Shown here: one piece after another, positions 28,130-35,569 of the stretch
Numbering within the stretch: position 1 is the stretch's first letter
Layout: the number at the start of each line of letters is the position of its first letter
Assembly (NCBI GenBank): GCA_964514285.1
Contig: CAZEQC010000003.1
Coordinates: 51,799-115,798 of the forward strand
Source: SKLM01 sp964514285
GTDB taxonomy: Bacteria; Chloroflexota; Anaerolineae; B4-G1
Length of the DNA stretch: 64,000 bases
Reading direction: 5' to 3'
Program-made: the position numbers and the translations under genes
Notes under the pieces: generated by a model
The model's input: only the letters and a program-made list of their open reading frames with translations
What the model was told of the DNA's origin: nothing
Databases searched by the model: none

Positions 28130-28299
28130 AGATCCCTACGCGATTCGGTATAAGGCACCTGAAGCTGAACTGGCGAACCGGCACGCGAAAAGCGGGCTTC
28201 ACCCAGGCCTGGGTTCTGGCGGCCGACCTTTTTAGCTGACAACGTGGCCCCAGGTCTCGGCGCGCAACACCTGACCCACAGTCGTCTGTGCTACCCCGA
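28130..28299 (+). other. Gene-free stretch with promoter-like and T-run signals, possible small RNA
   Basis: No convincing coding frame is seen. CGGTATAAG (28147-28154) resembles the phage -10 box but its -35 is weak. About 70 bases downstream there is TTTTTAGCTGACA (28222-28234), like the terminator tails elsewhere. Between them are GC-rich segments with short dyads (CCCAGGCCTGGG). A transcript of about 70 bases could be made, but the last stem is weak. Confidence 0.25.
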
Positions 28300-28515
28300 T
28301 CACGACTGATGGTATAGCCAAAGGAGAAAGGTTTTACAGGCGTTGCGCTCATACGGAATCAGAGGGCTGTCCTTCTTCTCCTCCGTCAGCCACCGGTTGT
28401 ACATCTCCAGGATCTGGTCCAGATCCGTCGACAGCTCCTTCAGGCTCTTCGGGCCCTCCCCCGTCAGAGGTATCCTGATCTCCGTCTTCGGCTCCCACGG
28501 GTGCTTCTCCGCCAT
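28300..28515 (-). CDS. 71-residue hypothetical protein overlapping its upstream gene
   Basis: An ATG at 28515 with AGGAGC upstream opens a frame whose sequence is protein-like, with hydrophobic and aromatic residues (LDQILEMYNRWL, YERNACKTFLLWLY). It overlaps the end of the preceding gene in another frame by about 165 bases. No family recognised. Confidence 0.5.
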   Translation of the reverse strand: MAEKHPWEPKTEIRIPLTGEGPKSLKELSTDLDQILEMYNRWLTEEKKDSPLIPYERNACKTFLLWLYHQS

Positions 28516-28942
28516 CCGGCTCCTGCTCCTCTCCGAAGTCCCCGCCGAACTCCTTGGTCTCGACCTCGGGCTCGGCCTGCTCCGCGCTCTCCTTGGCCGC
28601 AGCCTCGACGGCCTTCCGCTTGGCCTCCTCCTGGGCCTTCTTCTGGGCCTCTTCCTCCTCGGCCTTGCGTCGGGCGACCTCCTGGTCACACAGCGCCTCG
28701 AAGGCCACGTCGTCGATACCGAGCTTCTCCCGGATGATGCGCCGGATGACGGCCACACGGACGCTGTTCGTGTAGACCATCGAGCCGATCTCACGCTCGT
28801 TCTTGAAGAGCAGCCCGAGGTGCTGGTTGACGCTGTTGATGACGCTATCGAGCTTTTGCTCCAGCAGCTTTACGGCTCGATGCCCGCTTGGGCCGTTTGG
28901 CTTCTGCTTTCTTCCCGGCAGGTTTCTTCTTCCCTTGCCCAC
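28349..28942 (-). CDS. Acidic coiled-coil protein, start uncertain
   Basis: The N-terminal half is a well-formed helical domain (LEQKLDSVINSVNQHL, then IREKLGIDDVAFEALCDQEV). A Lys/Glu/Ala coiled coil follows, then an acidic Gly/Pro tail. The frame lacks an ATG in the first 120 bases. GTG at 28942 or 28981 is possible; both overlap the upstream gene. The last 55 residues, in the overlap with the 71-residue gene, look low-complexity. Confidence 0.45.
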   Translation of the reverse strand: MGKGRRNLPGRKQKPNGPSGHRAVKLLEQKLDSVINSVNQHLGLLFKNEREIGSMVYTNSVRVAVIRRIIREKLGIDDVAFEALCDQEVARRKAEEEEAQKKAQEEAKRKAVEAAAKESAEQAEPEVETKEFGGDFGEEQEPDGGEAPVGAEDGDQDTSDGGGPEEPEGAVDGSGPDPGDVQPVADGGEEGQPSDSV

Positions 28943-29156
28943 CTCCCACCTCCATCTTGTCGATCTGCTCCAGCTCCTCACGCAGCGGAGTCAGGCACTT
29001 CTCGTCGATCGCCGTGAGCACCGCGTCGACGTTCTCCTCGCCGTGGCTCTCCTTCAGCCCCTTCATGTCGTAGGCCAGCCCGAGAACCTCCTCGAAGACC
29101 TGGATGCGGGCCTCGACAGCCTGCTTCCGTTCGAAGATCTCTTTGATCGTCGCCAT
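28845..29156 (-). CDS. Hypothetical helical protein with basic tail
   Basis: This 103-residue protein shares a TGATG junction with its upstream neighbour. Residues 1-70 are amphipathic helices (IKEIFERKQAVEARIQVFEE). The last 30 residues are Lys/Ala/Arg-rich and may bind nucleic acid. No family recognised. Confidence 0.55.
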   Translation of the reverse strand: MATIKEIFERKQAVEARIQVFEEVLGLAYDMKGLKESHGEENVDAVLTAIDEKCLTPLREELEQIDKMEVGGGQGKKKPAGKKAEAKRPKRASSRKAAGAKAR

Positions 29157-29830
29157 CACGCCACCAAGAAGGCGCGGAGACGGCCCTCGAGGTCCGCGCC
29201 GTTGCTGAGGTCCTTGTAGATGCTGTGGAGCGAGTAGATCACCCGCACCCTCTTGGCTCGAGCAGCGTTGACCGTCTCCCCGCCCTTGTACCTGTCGAGC
29301 TCGTTGCGCGTCCTCCCTCGGATGTCGATCGGGTGTGTCTTCATGTAGATGTCGGCGTCCGACCCCAGCCGGATGAAGTACCTGGCCAAGACCTTCGCCC
29401 AGTGCTGCGCCGTCAGGCGGAACAGCCTCATCTCGTAGAGCTGGTCCTGCTTCCACTGCCGGCGGCACTTGGGGCAGACGGCTATCTGAAGCATCGACGA
29501 GACCAGGTTCGGTGGGATGAAGCCCGGACACTTGTCGTCTGGACACGGGAACAACGGCTCGTCTCCCCCTCCGTCGAAGGCCGAACCACTCCTGAAGACG
29601 ATGAGGGAGCCTGGGAAGTGCCCATCCGTCGAGCGATCCTTGCCGAAGTTGACCTCGATCTTGTGAGCGGCGACCACTCGCTCGATCTTGAACATCTCGG
29701 CCATCGCCTGGCGCTTGCGCTCGATGATGGCAAGCTCCTCGGGCGTCAGGTCCCGAGACAGGTACTTGGGGTCCGCCCGCTGCTTGTCGAGGATCTTCTG
29801 TTCCTCTGGTCCGAAGAAGCCTTCCATCAC
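29156..29830 (-). CDS. Zinc-ribbon-containing hypothetical protein
   Basis: This 224-residue protein has CPDDKCPGF near residue 95 and CPKCRRQW near residue 119, a plausible four-Cys zinc knuckle. Helices follow on the C-terminal side. No family recognised. It is coupled to genes on both sides by overlapping start and stop codons. Confidence 0.5.
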   Translation of the reverse strand: MMEGFFGPEEQKILDKQRADPKYLSRDLTPEELAIIERKRQAMAEMFKIERVVAAHKIEVNFGKDRSTDGHFPGSLIVFRSGSAFDGGGDEPLFPCPDDKCPGFIPPNLVSSMLQIAVCPKCRRQWKQDQLYEMRLFRLTAQHWAKVLARYFIRLGSDADIYMKTHPIDIRGRTRNELDRYKGGETVNAARAKRVRVIYSLHSIYKDLSNGADLEGRLRAFLVA

Positions 29831-30462
29831 GAGCCTCCAATCGTATGAGCCCCCTTCGGGCTCCTCCCCTTCTCGAACAGGCCACCCTCGGGCTTGTTCC
29901 TGTTCGCCCCACCAGGCAGCGGCATCGATACAACCTGCCCATCCTCCACCACGATGTTGCTCGAAGGGTCGTCAGCGAAGAGGTTCTCCTCGTTGATGGC
30001 CGGAGCCCCTGCCTTCGCCTGCGGCCGTGCACGCCGAGGCGCCGGACGCTGAACAGGCGGCGGGAGCTCCATGTCCTCCATGCGGGCGACGAACATGTCG
30101 ATGAGCCGGCACAGGTCCGCAACAGCGCCCTTGATGTCGGGCGAGGACACGATGAAGTTCCAGAAGAACTTCAGCTTCTTCGATGCCTCGTCATACATGT
30201 ACTGCCGGCAGATGTGCAGCGTCCACTGCTCATCTTCGGGTCTCGAGCCCGCCCGGATTTCCTCCTTGAAGACGACAGGCAGGAACTGGTGCGTCCAGGT
30301 CTCCAGGTCGTAGGTGCGGAGCCGCAGCTTGATCTGCCTCGGGCCCTCGAACTTGCTCAGGACCTCGACGTAGTCCTTGCCCCCAGCGGTCTTGAGCGAC
30401 TCGAGAGCCGCCGCCATCTGGGCCGCGTGGACCTCCACCAGCTCCTCATGGTCGTCGGACAT
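29827..30462 (-). CDS. Hypothetical protein
   Basis: This 211-residue protein has an ordered alpha/beta N-terminal part (1-135) and a disordered Pro/Arg- and Gly-rich tail. It contains a QIKLRLRTYDLETW strand and later a long helix. No family recognised. Confidence 0.5.
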   Translation of the reverse strand: MSDDHEELVEVHAAQMAAALESLKTAGGKDYVEVLSKFEGPRQIKLRLRTYDLETWTHQFLPVVFKEEIRAGSRPEDEQWTLHICRQYMYDEASKKLKFFWNFIVSSPDIKGAVADLCRLIDMFVARMEDMELPPPVQRPAPRRARPQAKAGAPAINEENLFADDPSSNIVVEDGQVVSMPLPGGANRNKPEGGLFEKGRSPKGAHTIGGS

Positions 30463-30464
30463 CG

Positions 30465-30746
30465 TCAGTTCCTTTCGAGCGGCTCGCTCTCGTCGAACTC
30501 CGGCACCCTCTGGGCGAAGGCGACCCGCTGCTTGCGGACAGCCTCCCGACGCGCCTGGACTGCTTCCTCAGCACGGTCCCACTCTCGACGAATCGAGTCC
30601 CACCGGCCCCCGTACTCGAACCGCAGGCTCTTGGTGGCGGCCGACACCTCGACACCGTCACGGGTGAAGACCACGGCCAGGTGCTCCTGATCCGTGTTCC
30701 TGTTCAGCATCCCCGAATGGTAGATCTCACTCTCTCGGTCCAACAT
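30465..30746 (-). CDS. Hypothetical 93-residue protein
   Basis: The N-terminal half is beta (EHLAVVFTRDGVEVSAATKS), the C-terminal half a charged helix. It overlaps the upstream gene by 20 bases. No family recognised. Confidence 0.5.
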   Translation of the reverse strand: MLDRESEIYHSGMLNRNTDQEHLAVVFTRDGVEVSAATKSLRFEYGGRWDSIRREWDRAEEAVQARREAVRKQRVAFAQRVPEFDESEPLERN

Positions 30747-31302
30747 CTCTTGCCTCCTTGTACATCTGGACCATGAAGCCGGCCTCAGCCTTCAGGGCGC
30801 TCAGTCGCGAGCTCTTCGCGCACAAGAGAACGAGCTTGTCCTCTGGGAACCCCGAAAACTGGATCAGCGGCATGTTCCAGAACATGGTGGGGACGCGGTC
30901 CTCTCTCACCTCCACGCCGACCCACCGCATGAACTCCACAACGCTGCCGGCCACCAGAGCGACGCCCGCCAGCTTCTTCTTCGAGGCCCTGACCAGCATC
31001 TCGGTCAGAAGCGCCAGAGCCTCCTTGTTGAACTTTGCTCCCCCCTCCCTTACCTCCTCGAGATCGACTCCCTGGAACGTACCCCAGATATCGGTGGGGT
31101 CGTCGGTCTCGACCTCGCCGTAGGGCGGCTCCCGATCAGGGACCAGCATGTCCACAACGACGCCCGGAGGCTCCGCTGTGAAGACCATCTTCCTGACGAC
31201 GGCCTTCTGGCTCAGCAGAGCCCGGACCATCTCAGCTATCGAGTCAGCCGTTGCCTTCGTCGGAAGGTCGAACTTCCGCGTGACTGGTAGAAGCTCTGCC
31301 AT
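30727..31302 (-). CDS. Hypothetical protein
   Basis: The start at 31302 is preferred because it overlaps the stop of the ribbon-helix-helix gene (TGATG). The 191-residue product is mixed alpha/beta, with ADSIAEMVRALLSQKAVVRKM early and VEFMRWVGVEVREDRVPTMF later. No family recognised. Confidence 0.5.
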   Translation of the reverse strand: MAELLPVTRKFDLPTKATADSIAEMVRALLSQKAVVRKMVFTAEPPGVVVDMLVPDREPPYGEVETDDPTDIWGTFQGVDLEEVREGGAKFNKEALALLTEMLVRASKKKLAGVALVAGSVVEFMRWVGVEVREDRVPTMFWNMPLIQFSGFPEDKLVLLCAKSSRLSALKAEAGFMVQMYKEARDVGPRE

Positions 31303-31490
31303 CAGACCTGATCCACCTCTGCTGTCCCCTCGTGGGCGTCCCGGAGCGCACGGAAGTAGTCCGTGACGAGCCGGGTAACTGTCGTCTCCTGCTGCCGCGC
31401 GAACCACCTCACCCAAACCATGAGAGAGGCGTCGATGCGACAGCTAAGATGCTTCTTCGGCGTCTTCGATCGCAAGGATGTCCTCTTCAT
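31302..31490 (-). CDS. Ribbon-helix-helix-like putative regulator
   Basis: This 62-residue protein fits the Arc/CopG pattern: a basic N-terminal arm, a short strand (HLSCRIDASL), then two helices (MVWVRWFARQQE, TVTRLVTDYFRALRD). Such dimers bind short operators. It overlaps the GroES-like gene's 3' end by 47 bases and has no strong ribosome site, so it may be translationally coupled. Its operator is unknown. Confidence 0.5.
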   Translation of the reverse strand: MKRTSLRSKTPKKHLSCRIDASLMVWVRWFARQQETTVTRLVTDYFRALRDAHEGTAEVDQV

Positions 31491-31791
31491 GAATCAGGAA
31501 CTGGTCCTGGCCGATGCAGCTCGCCGCACGAAGCGACTGGCCCGTATGGGTCTCCTTCAGATACCGGATGTACAGCACCCTGTCGCCGGGCTTGACCTGC
31601 GGAGGGATGCGGATGCCCTTGCGGGAGATGCGGCCCTTGCCCACAGCCAGCACGGTGCCCCACTGGTGCACGTCATCGACGGCCTTGGCTGGAGCGATGA
31701 TGCCCGAGAGGATCTCCCGCTCACCGTCTTCGGCCGGGTCGAACTGGACGAGGACCCTGTCCTTCAGCGGTCGGACGCGCACATCGCTCAT
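31444..31791 (-). CDS. groES: GroES-like co-chaperonin (Cpn10 fold)
   Basis: This 115-residue protein follows the Cpn10 outline: VRPLKDRVLVQFD at residues 5-17, GIIAPAKAVDDVHQWGTVLAVGKG (about 30-53, the mobile loop replaced by a short insert), VKPGDRVLYIRYLKETHTG and a final EEDILAIED. Phage co-chaperonins such as T4 gp31 cap host GroEL and help fold the capsid protein. No GroEL is seen here. The mobile loop contacts with GroEL cannot be confirmed by eye. Confidence 0.7.
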   Translation of the reverse strand: MSDVRVRPLKDRVLVQFDPAEDGEREILSGIIAPAKAVDDVHQWGTVLAVGKGRISRKGIRIPPQVKPGDRVLYIRYLKETHTGQSLRAASCIGQDQFLIHEEDILAIEDAEEAS

Positions 31792-32150
31792 GGAGAGTCC
31801 TCCATGACCTCGACGTCCTTCGGAAGGCTGGCTGCGGCCTGCGCCTTCGGAGTCCGGCCGGGTGGGGCCGCCTCGGGCCCCTCCTCATTGGCCTCGGCCA
31901 GCTGAGGGTGGAGCCTCTCGAAAAGAAGCTTCTGGAGCTTGTCGTTGACCGGCGCCGACTGCTTCATCAGGTCCGCCGGGAACTTCCGGACCTTGCCCGG
32001 CTCCATCTCCACGCCGAGCTCGGTGTGGATGTTCCCCTTGCGATCAGTGATCTGCCACATCAGAAGCGGGACCGGCTTCACGCCCAGAAGCGTGTTCTTC
32101 GGGCCCTTCTTCGCGTGGGTGGTCTCGTAGCTCTGCACCTTTCCGGGCAT
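31788..32150 (-). CDS. Hypothetical protein downstream of a zinc-ribbon gene
   Basis: This 120-residue protein has a GGAGGA site seven bases before the ATG. A beta N-terminal half (NTLLGVKPVPLLMWQITDRK) precedes a disordered acidic tail. It overlaps the previous gene by 363 minus 256 bases, about 107 bases, in a different frame. Confidence 0.5.
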   Translation of the reverse strand: MPGKVQSYETTHAKKGPKNTLLGVKPVPLLMWQITDRKGNIHTELGVEMEPGKVRKFPADLMKQSAPVNDKLQKLLFERLHPQLAEANEEGPEAAPPGRTPKAQAAASLPKDVEVMEDSP

Positions 32151-32574
32151 CTTGTTCCTCCGTCACCTTGAAGATCACAGCTCCAGCGCCTGACGCGGCG
32201 AAGTGGAGCGTCTTTCCATTATCGAGTCGCAGCCTATCAACCACACACCGAGCCGGGTTCACCGTGCTCTGTATGTCAGCGTCGACCACCTTGGAGCCGA
32301 GCAGCAGCTCCCTCACGACCTCCGGCCGAGCCTGCTCGGTTGGAAGGCCCAGCCCGTTGAGGTAGTCCCACAGCTCCTTCGGCTTCAGCCGCAAGATGAG
32401 CTCGTGGCCACCCTCGTTGAGTGTTGGGCAGAGGCGGGACGCCTCTCCCTTCTTCTCACAGACCGGGCACGTCCGCGGCTGCCGCAGAAGAGCTTCTACG
32501 AAGCCCCGATCACCGCCATCCACGATGGCGTAGAGGGAGCGGCAACGCAGACACTCGAAGCCAACCAGCCTCAT
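32044..32574 (-). CDS. Zinc-ribbon hypothetical protein
   Basis: This 176-residue protein opens with CLRC (residues 8-11) and CPVC (36-39), a four-Cys zinc ribbon around a Gly/Asp loop. An alpha/beta part follows (GHELILRLKPKELWDYL, and NGKTLHFAASGAGAVIFKV). The last 35 residues overlap the next gene out of frame and are low complexity. Function unknown. Confidence 0.5.
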   Translation of the reverse strand: MRLVGFECLRCRSLYAIVDGGDRGFVEALLRQPRTCPVCEKKGEASRLCPTLNEGGHELILRLKPKELWDYLNGLGLPTEQARPEVVRELLLGSKVVDADIQSTVNPARCVVDRLRLDNGKTLHFAASGAGAVIFKVTEEQDARKGAELRDHPREEGPEEHASGREAGPASDVADH

Positions 32575-33101
32575 CAGAACGCCGCCACCCCATCGTCGTC
32601 GTCGTCGTCGACCACAGGGAACAGGCCCTCTCCACGGTCAGGCTCGTCATCCTCGGTGCCTGTGGCCGCCAAGGTGTCGTCAGCCAGGCCGTCAGCGTCC
32701 TCCTGAAGGAAGCCCACCGATCTGAGCAGTGCGTCAGGGTCGCTGGGGTCCGATCCCCGGCTCGCTTGCTCAAGAGCTCGAAGCTGAGCCTCCGCCTCCA
32801 CCTCCTCCGAGGGAGCTGGGCCTGGAGCGAGCTGGTGGCCGAGGTGCTGCTCGACCTCCTGCCGGACGGTCTCGGCTGTAGGAACAGATCGAGCGTCCGC
32901 GTAGGGCTGTTGCGTCCCGTAGACCTCTGCCTGCGCCTGAAGGTGTAGCTGCTCGAAGGCCCCAACAAGGTGGCCGTAGGTCACGGCGTCGATCGGAACC
33001 TCGACCCCACCCTCTGCCTCAAGCAGGCCGACCACCATCACGTGCTCGCTCTGTGCCCGGTCGAGGTCGACGCTGGAGCTCAGGTGCTTGATGACCATCA
33101 T
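32574..33101 (-). CDS. Acidic hypothetical protein
   Basis: The start at 33101 (two adjacent ATGs) has AGGAGG upstream. The 175-residue product has an ordered first 70 residues (VMVVGLLEAEGGVEVPIDAV) and a long acidic tail ending in a run of Asp. Such tails suggest a scaffolding or DNA-mimic type protein, but there is no direct evidence. Confidence 0.45.
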   Translation of the reverse strand: MMVIKHLSSSVDLDRAQSEHVMVVGLLEAEGGVEVPIDAVTYGHLVGAFEQLHLQAQAEVYGTQQPYADARSVPTAETVRQEVEQHLGHQLAPGPAPSEEVEAEAQLRALEQASRGSDPSDPDALLRSVGFLQEDADGLADDTLAATGTEDDEPDRGEGLFPVVDDDDDDGVAAF

Positions 33102-33304
33102 CGCGGTCCTCCTGGAGGGAACTGGGTCCCGGACATGGGGCCCTCGAAGTTTCGGGCGATCGTCCTCAGGGACGTCGCGGCGTCGCCGATCGTGTTCAGC
33201 AGAGCACAGGGCTTCCTCGGCTCCTTGCTGAAGGCGACACACCTGTCATCGCAGAGCCTGTCGAAGCTCAGCCAGCACTTGTCACTCCCCGTCTTGGCTC
33301 GCAC
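33098..33304 (-). CDS. Small Cys-containing protein
   Basis: This 68-residue protein begins at GTG behind GGGGG and ends by overlapping the next ATG (TGATG). Four Cys residues (KCW, LCDDRC, PCA) lie in the first 35 residues and could bind zinc. No family recognised. Confidence 0.45.
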   Translation of the reverse strand: MRAKTGSDKCWLSFDRLCDDRCVAFSKEPRKPCALLNTIGDAATSLRTIARNFEGPMSGTQFPPGGPR

Positions 33305-33650
33305 TGAGCACCCCCTTCAGGACAGACTCGAAGCCGGCCCGGGAGAAGCCCATCAGGAGCTTCGTGATGTGGGTGATGTTGCCCGGCGTGTGGTCCTTGG
33401 CGACGAGCTCGAGACGGACGAGCTCGGCACCGATCTGCGGGGCGATCTTTCGGTGCAGGAAGCGCATGAACTCGACGAAAACCCTCGGGTCCTTGAACTT
33501 CCCATCGTCGTCCATGCGCACGAGCTCGCTGGAGCTCCCCCGCCAGTCGCACAGGTCACAGCTTCGATCCCACTCCCCGACGACCAGCAGGTCCTCGAGC
33601 TGCGGGCAGCCGCATTTGGGGCAGACTACCATCGCTTCTTCGACCTCCAT
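33282..33650 (-). CDS. Zinc-ribbon protein
   Basis: This 122-residue protein carries CPKCGC (residues 10-15) and CDLCDW (about 31-36), a classical zinc ribbon, followed by helices (FVEFMRFLHRKIAPQIG). Zinc-ribbon proteins of this size are repeated many times in this window. Function unknown. Confidence 0.55.
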   Translation of the reverse strand: MEVEEAMVVCPKCGCPQLEDLLVVGEWDRSCDLCDWRGSSSELVRMDDDGKFKDPRVFVEFMRFLHRKIAPQIGAELVRLELVAKDHTPGNITHITKLLMGFSRAGFESVLKGVLSASQDGE

Positions 33651-34045
33651 CCGACCCGCGGCGGCCGGACCTCCTTGTTCGTCAGCTTCTTCCGCAGCCG
33701 CCGGCCCGCGTCATCACCGCCGACCTTCCGCACGACCATCGGTCCACGAGAGGTCTCCGCCTTGAGGGCCTTGACCAGCTCGCTGTGCTCTCTGTTGATC
33801 TCGTCCTGGAGGAACGGGAGCAACGCGTCTCTGTAGCGGTTGAAGGCCTCCTTCACCGCATCTGGTGATTCGTCCTGCGCCGTCCGCACCGCCTGGACAA
33901 CGGTGTGGAGATGGTAGAGCTCCGTGACCTGACGACGCATCTGAATCATGAGGCACAGGGCCTCCATGACCGACCCCATCCTGGGCGGTTTGTCCAACAT
34001 GTCGTAGAGCATGTTGGCCCGCGCCCAGCCAAGAGGGGTCTTCAA
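33626..34045 (-). CDS. Helical hypothetical protein with basic tail
   Basis: This 139-residue protein is helical (MEALCLMIQMRRQVTELYHL) with an Arg/Lys-rich C-terminal 40 residues. It overlaps both neighbours. No family recognised. Confidence 0.45.
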   Translation of the reverse strand: MKTPLGWARANMLYDMLDKPPRMGSVMEALCLMIQMRRQVTELYHLHTVVQAVRTAQDESPDAVKEAFNRYRDALLPFLQDEINREHSELVKALKAETSRGPMVVRKVGGDDAGRRLRKKLTNKEVRPPRVGWRSKKRW

Positions 34046-35182
34046 CCATTTCCCAACTCATCGGCGATCATCACGTTGCGCACGCGATCATCGAACCAGT
34101 AGTAGTTGACCCGCATGTCCGCCAGGACCTGGACCGGGAAGCGGAGCACGCGCTTGAACTTCTTCTCGAAGCGCTCCGAGTCGAACTCGTCGTTGTCGTC
34201 GAAGTGCTGGGGCATGAGCTCGGTGCCCACCATGCGGAGGCCGGCAGCCAGGTTCATCAAGGCAAGCCTTTCCCGCAGGTAGAGCTCGGAGCCGTCGATC
34301 TTGCCGAGCTCGTGGAGGATGGCCTGGTTCTCGTCGCCACGGGTCGTCCGGAACTCCACGACGATGCCAGCGCTGATCGGCACCTTCTGGCGAAGCTCCC
34401 CGTGCTCGACCATGCTCTCGACGACCATGTCCTCGAGCTTCTTCTCGATGCGCTTGCGCCGCCTCGAGTTGTTGAACTTGTCGATGGCCGCATCCATCTC
34501 CGCGTCCATGGAGCCGAGGAAGAGGTTCTCGTCCTCCTTCGTCTCCTCGGGCCTCTCCGGCTCTGGCGAAGCAGGACCCACCTCGATGGGCTCCTCACCC
34601 TCGGGTGGAACAGCGGCCTGCCGCTCCGACTCCCGCTGGATGGCATCGTTCAGGGCACGAAGATCACCCTGGGTGGCCTGCGGCGGTCGGGGAGGGAGCT
34701 GCCCCTGAGGGCCGGCGGCCTGCTGCCCCTGCTGCATGAACTGCTGCATGGGCACGCCCTGGCCGGGCTGCGGCTGGAGTTGCTGCGGCACCATCTGCCC
34801 CGGCATCATCGGCTGCTGGCCGAGCGGCATCTGCTGTGGATAGCCCGGAGGCTGGTAGACCATGCCGGGCTGTTGCATGTTGGGCTGGATCACGTGCCCC
34901 TGCTGGGGGTAGGGCTGCTGCNNNNNNNNNNNNNNNNNNNNNNNNNNNNNNNNNNNNNNNNNNNNNNNNNNNNNNNNNNNNNNNNNNNNNNNNNNNNNNN
35001 NNNNNNNNNNNNNNNNNNNNNTGCATGTTGGGCTGGATCACGTGCCCCTGCTGGGGGTAGGGCTGCTGCGGTGCCGGAGCCTGTTGGGGGCCCGGCATCG
35101 GAGGCGCGCCCCCAAGAGGGCTGTCGTGCTGCTTGGCTTCGTCAGTCGGACTCGGCCGGGAACGTTCGTCGTCCGTGCTCAT
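34042..35182 (-). CDS. Q/P/M-rich N-terminus protein, split by an N gap
   Basis: One gene runs from an ATG at 35182 through the N run to 34042. Before the gap, 50 residues are Pro/Gln/Gly-rich (GPQQAPAPQQPYPQQG); after it the text continues with the same HVIQPNM peptide and a long PGQ-type region. The C-terminal 160 residues are ordered (RRKRIEKKLEDMVVESMVEHG, FPVQVLADMRVNYYWF). If the two flanking 48-base copies are one, the frame is continuous and the protein is about 330 residues. No family recognised. Confidence 0.5.
34874..34921. repeat. 48-base direct copy flanking the N gap (left copy)
   Basis: Bases 34874-34921 are identical to 35022-35069 on the far side of the 100 N. Within the Q/P-rich gene this looks like an unmerged contig overlap rather than a true repeat. 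A real tandem repeat in low-complexity coding DNA cannot be excluded. Confidence 0.75.
34922..35021. other. Assembly gap of 100 N
   Basis: Exactly 100 N, the conventional unknown-length gap. Because both flanks carry the same 48 bases, the missing length is probably zero or negative. Confidence 0.9.
35022..35069. repeat. 48-base direct copy flanking the N gap (right copy)
   Basis: Identical to 34874-34921. See the entry for the left copy. Confidence 0.75.
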
Positions 35183-35399
35183 CTTCCCTCACACCTCTCA
35201 CGAGAAAGTTCGTCAGAATCCGCCTCCTGAAGTTGTCCAGGAAGGTGTGTTTCTGCACCGCCATGGGCTGGAGCCCGAACCGGACCAGGTAGTCGTACAT
35301 GCGCTCGACGTGACCCTCGAGGCCCTGCCCCTTCCAGACCTGCTCCACTTCCTCCTCGGTCAGGACGCCCATGACCACCACCCTGCACCGACCGATCAC
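35142..35399 (-). CDS. Hypothetical 85-residue protein, first gene of the minus operon
   Basis: The frame starts at GTG 35399 or ATG 35372. The helical sequence (TEEEVEQVWKGQGLEGHVERM, then FLDNFRRRILTNFLVRG) is protein-like. It overlaps the Q/P-rich gene by 41 bases. TTGACA occurs just upstream (about 35410-35405 on this strand) but no matching -10 is clear. Confidence 0.45.
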   Translation of the reverse strand: MIGRCRVVVMGVLTEEEVEQVWKGQGLEGHVERMYDYLVRFGLQPMAVQKHTFLDNFRRRILTNFLVRGVREDEHGRRTFPAESD

Positions 35400-35417
35400 A
35401 GGCTGTCAAGAGAAAAT

Positions 35418-35436
35418 GTGCAGCAGGCTGCTGCAC
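35418..35436. promoter_or_regulatory. 19-base near-perfect palindrome in the divergent intergenic region
   Basis: GTGCAGCAG and CTGCTGCAC flank a single central base. On the minus strand ATTTTCTC follows, so it can act as a terminator against antisense transcripts, or as an operator between the divergent genes. Confidence 0.45.
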
Positions 35437-35481
35437 GAATGACTACACGCACCTACTATGATTTTACCTGTCCGGGGGCGC

Positions 35482-35534
35482 AAAAGTGCAGTGAAATTAG
35501 GGGATAAGAGTTGTAGAGATCGTGGGGATTCTAC
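35482..35534 (+). promoter_or_regulatory. Phage promoter with leader stem-loop, CCA-type enzyme gene
   Basis: GCGCAAAA is followed 18 bases later by GGGGATAAG (35500-35508). Immediately downstream GTAGA (35513-35517) and TCTAC (35530-35534) can pair in the leader. An AAAGGAGG ribosome site precedes the ATG at 35570. Confidence 0.55.
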
Positions 35535-35569
35535 CTGCGGTCTCATGTGGATTCGTAAAGGAGGCAGCG

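Noticed and set aside
28130..28299. tRNA gene in the gap after the islet
   Set aside because: No T-loop GTTC-RANTC and no acceptor stem could be paired on either strand.
28119..28352. Minus-strand frames crossing the islet gap
   Set aside because: Sequence is not protein-like and the frames would cross a terminator and a promoter region.
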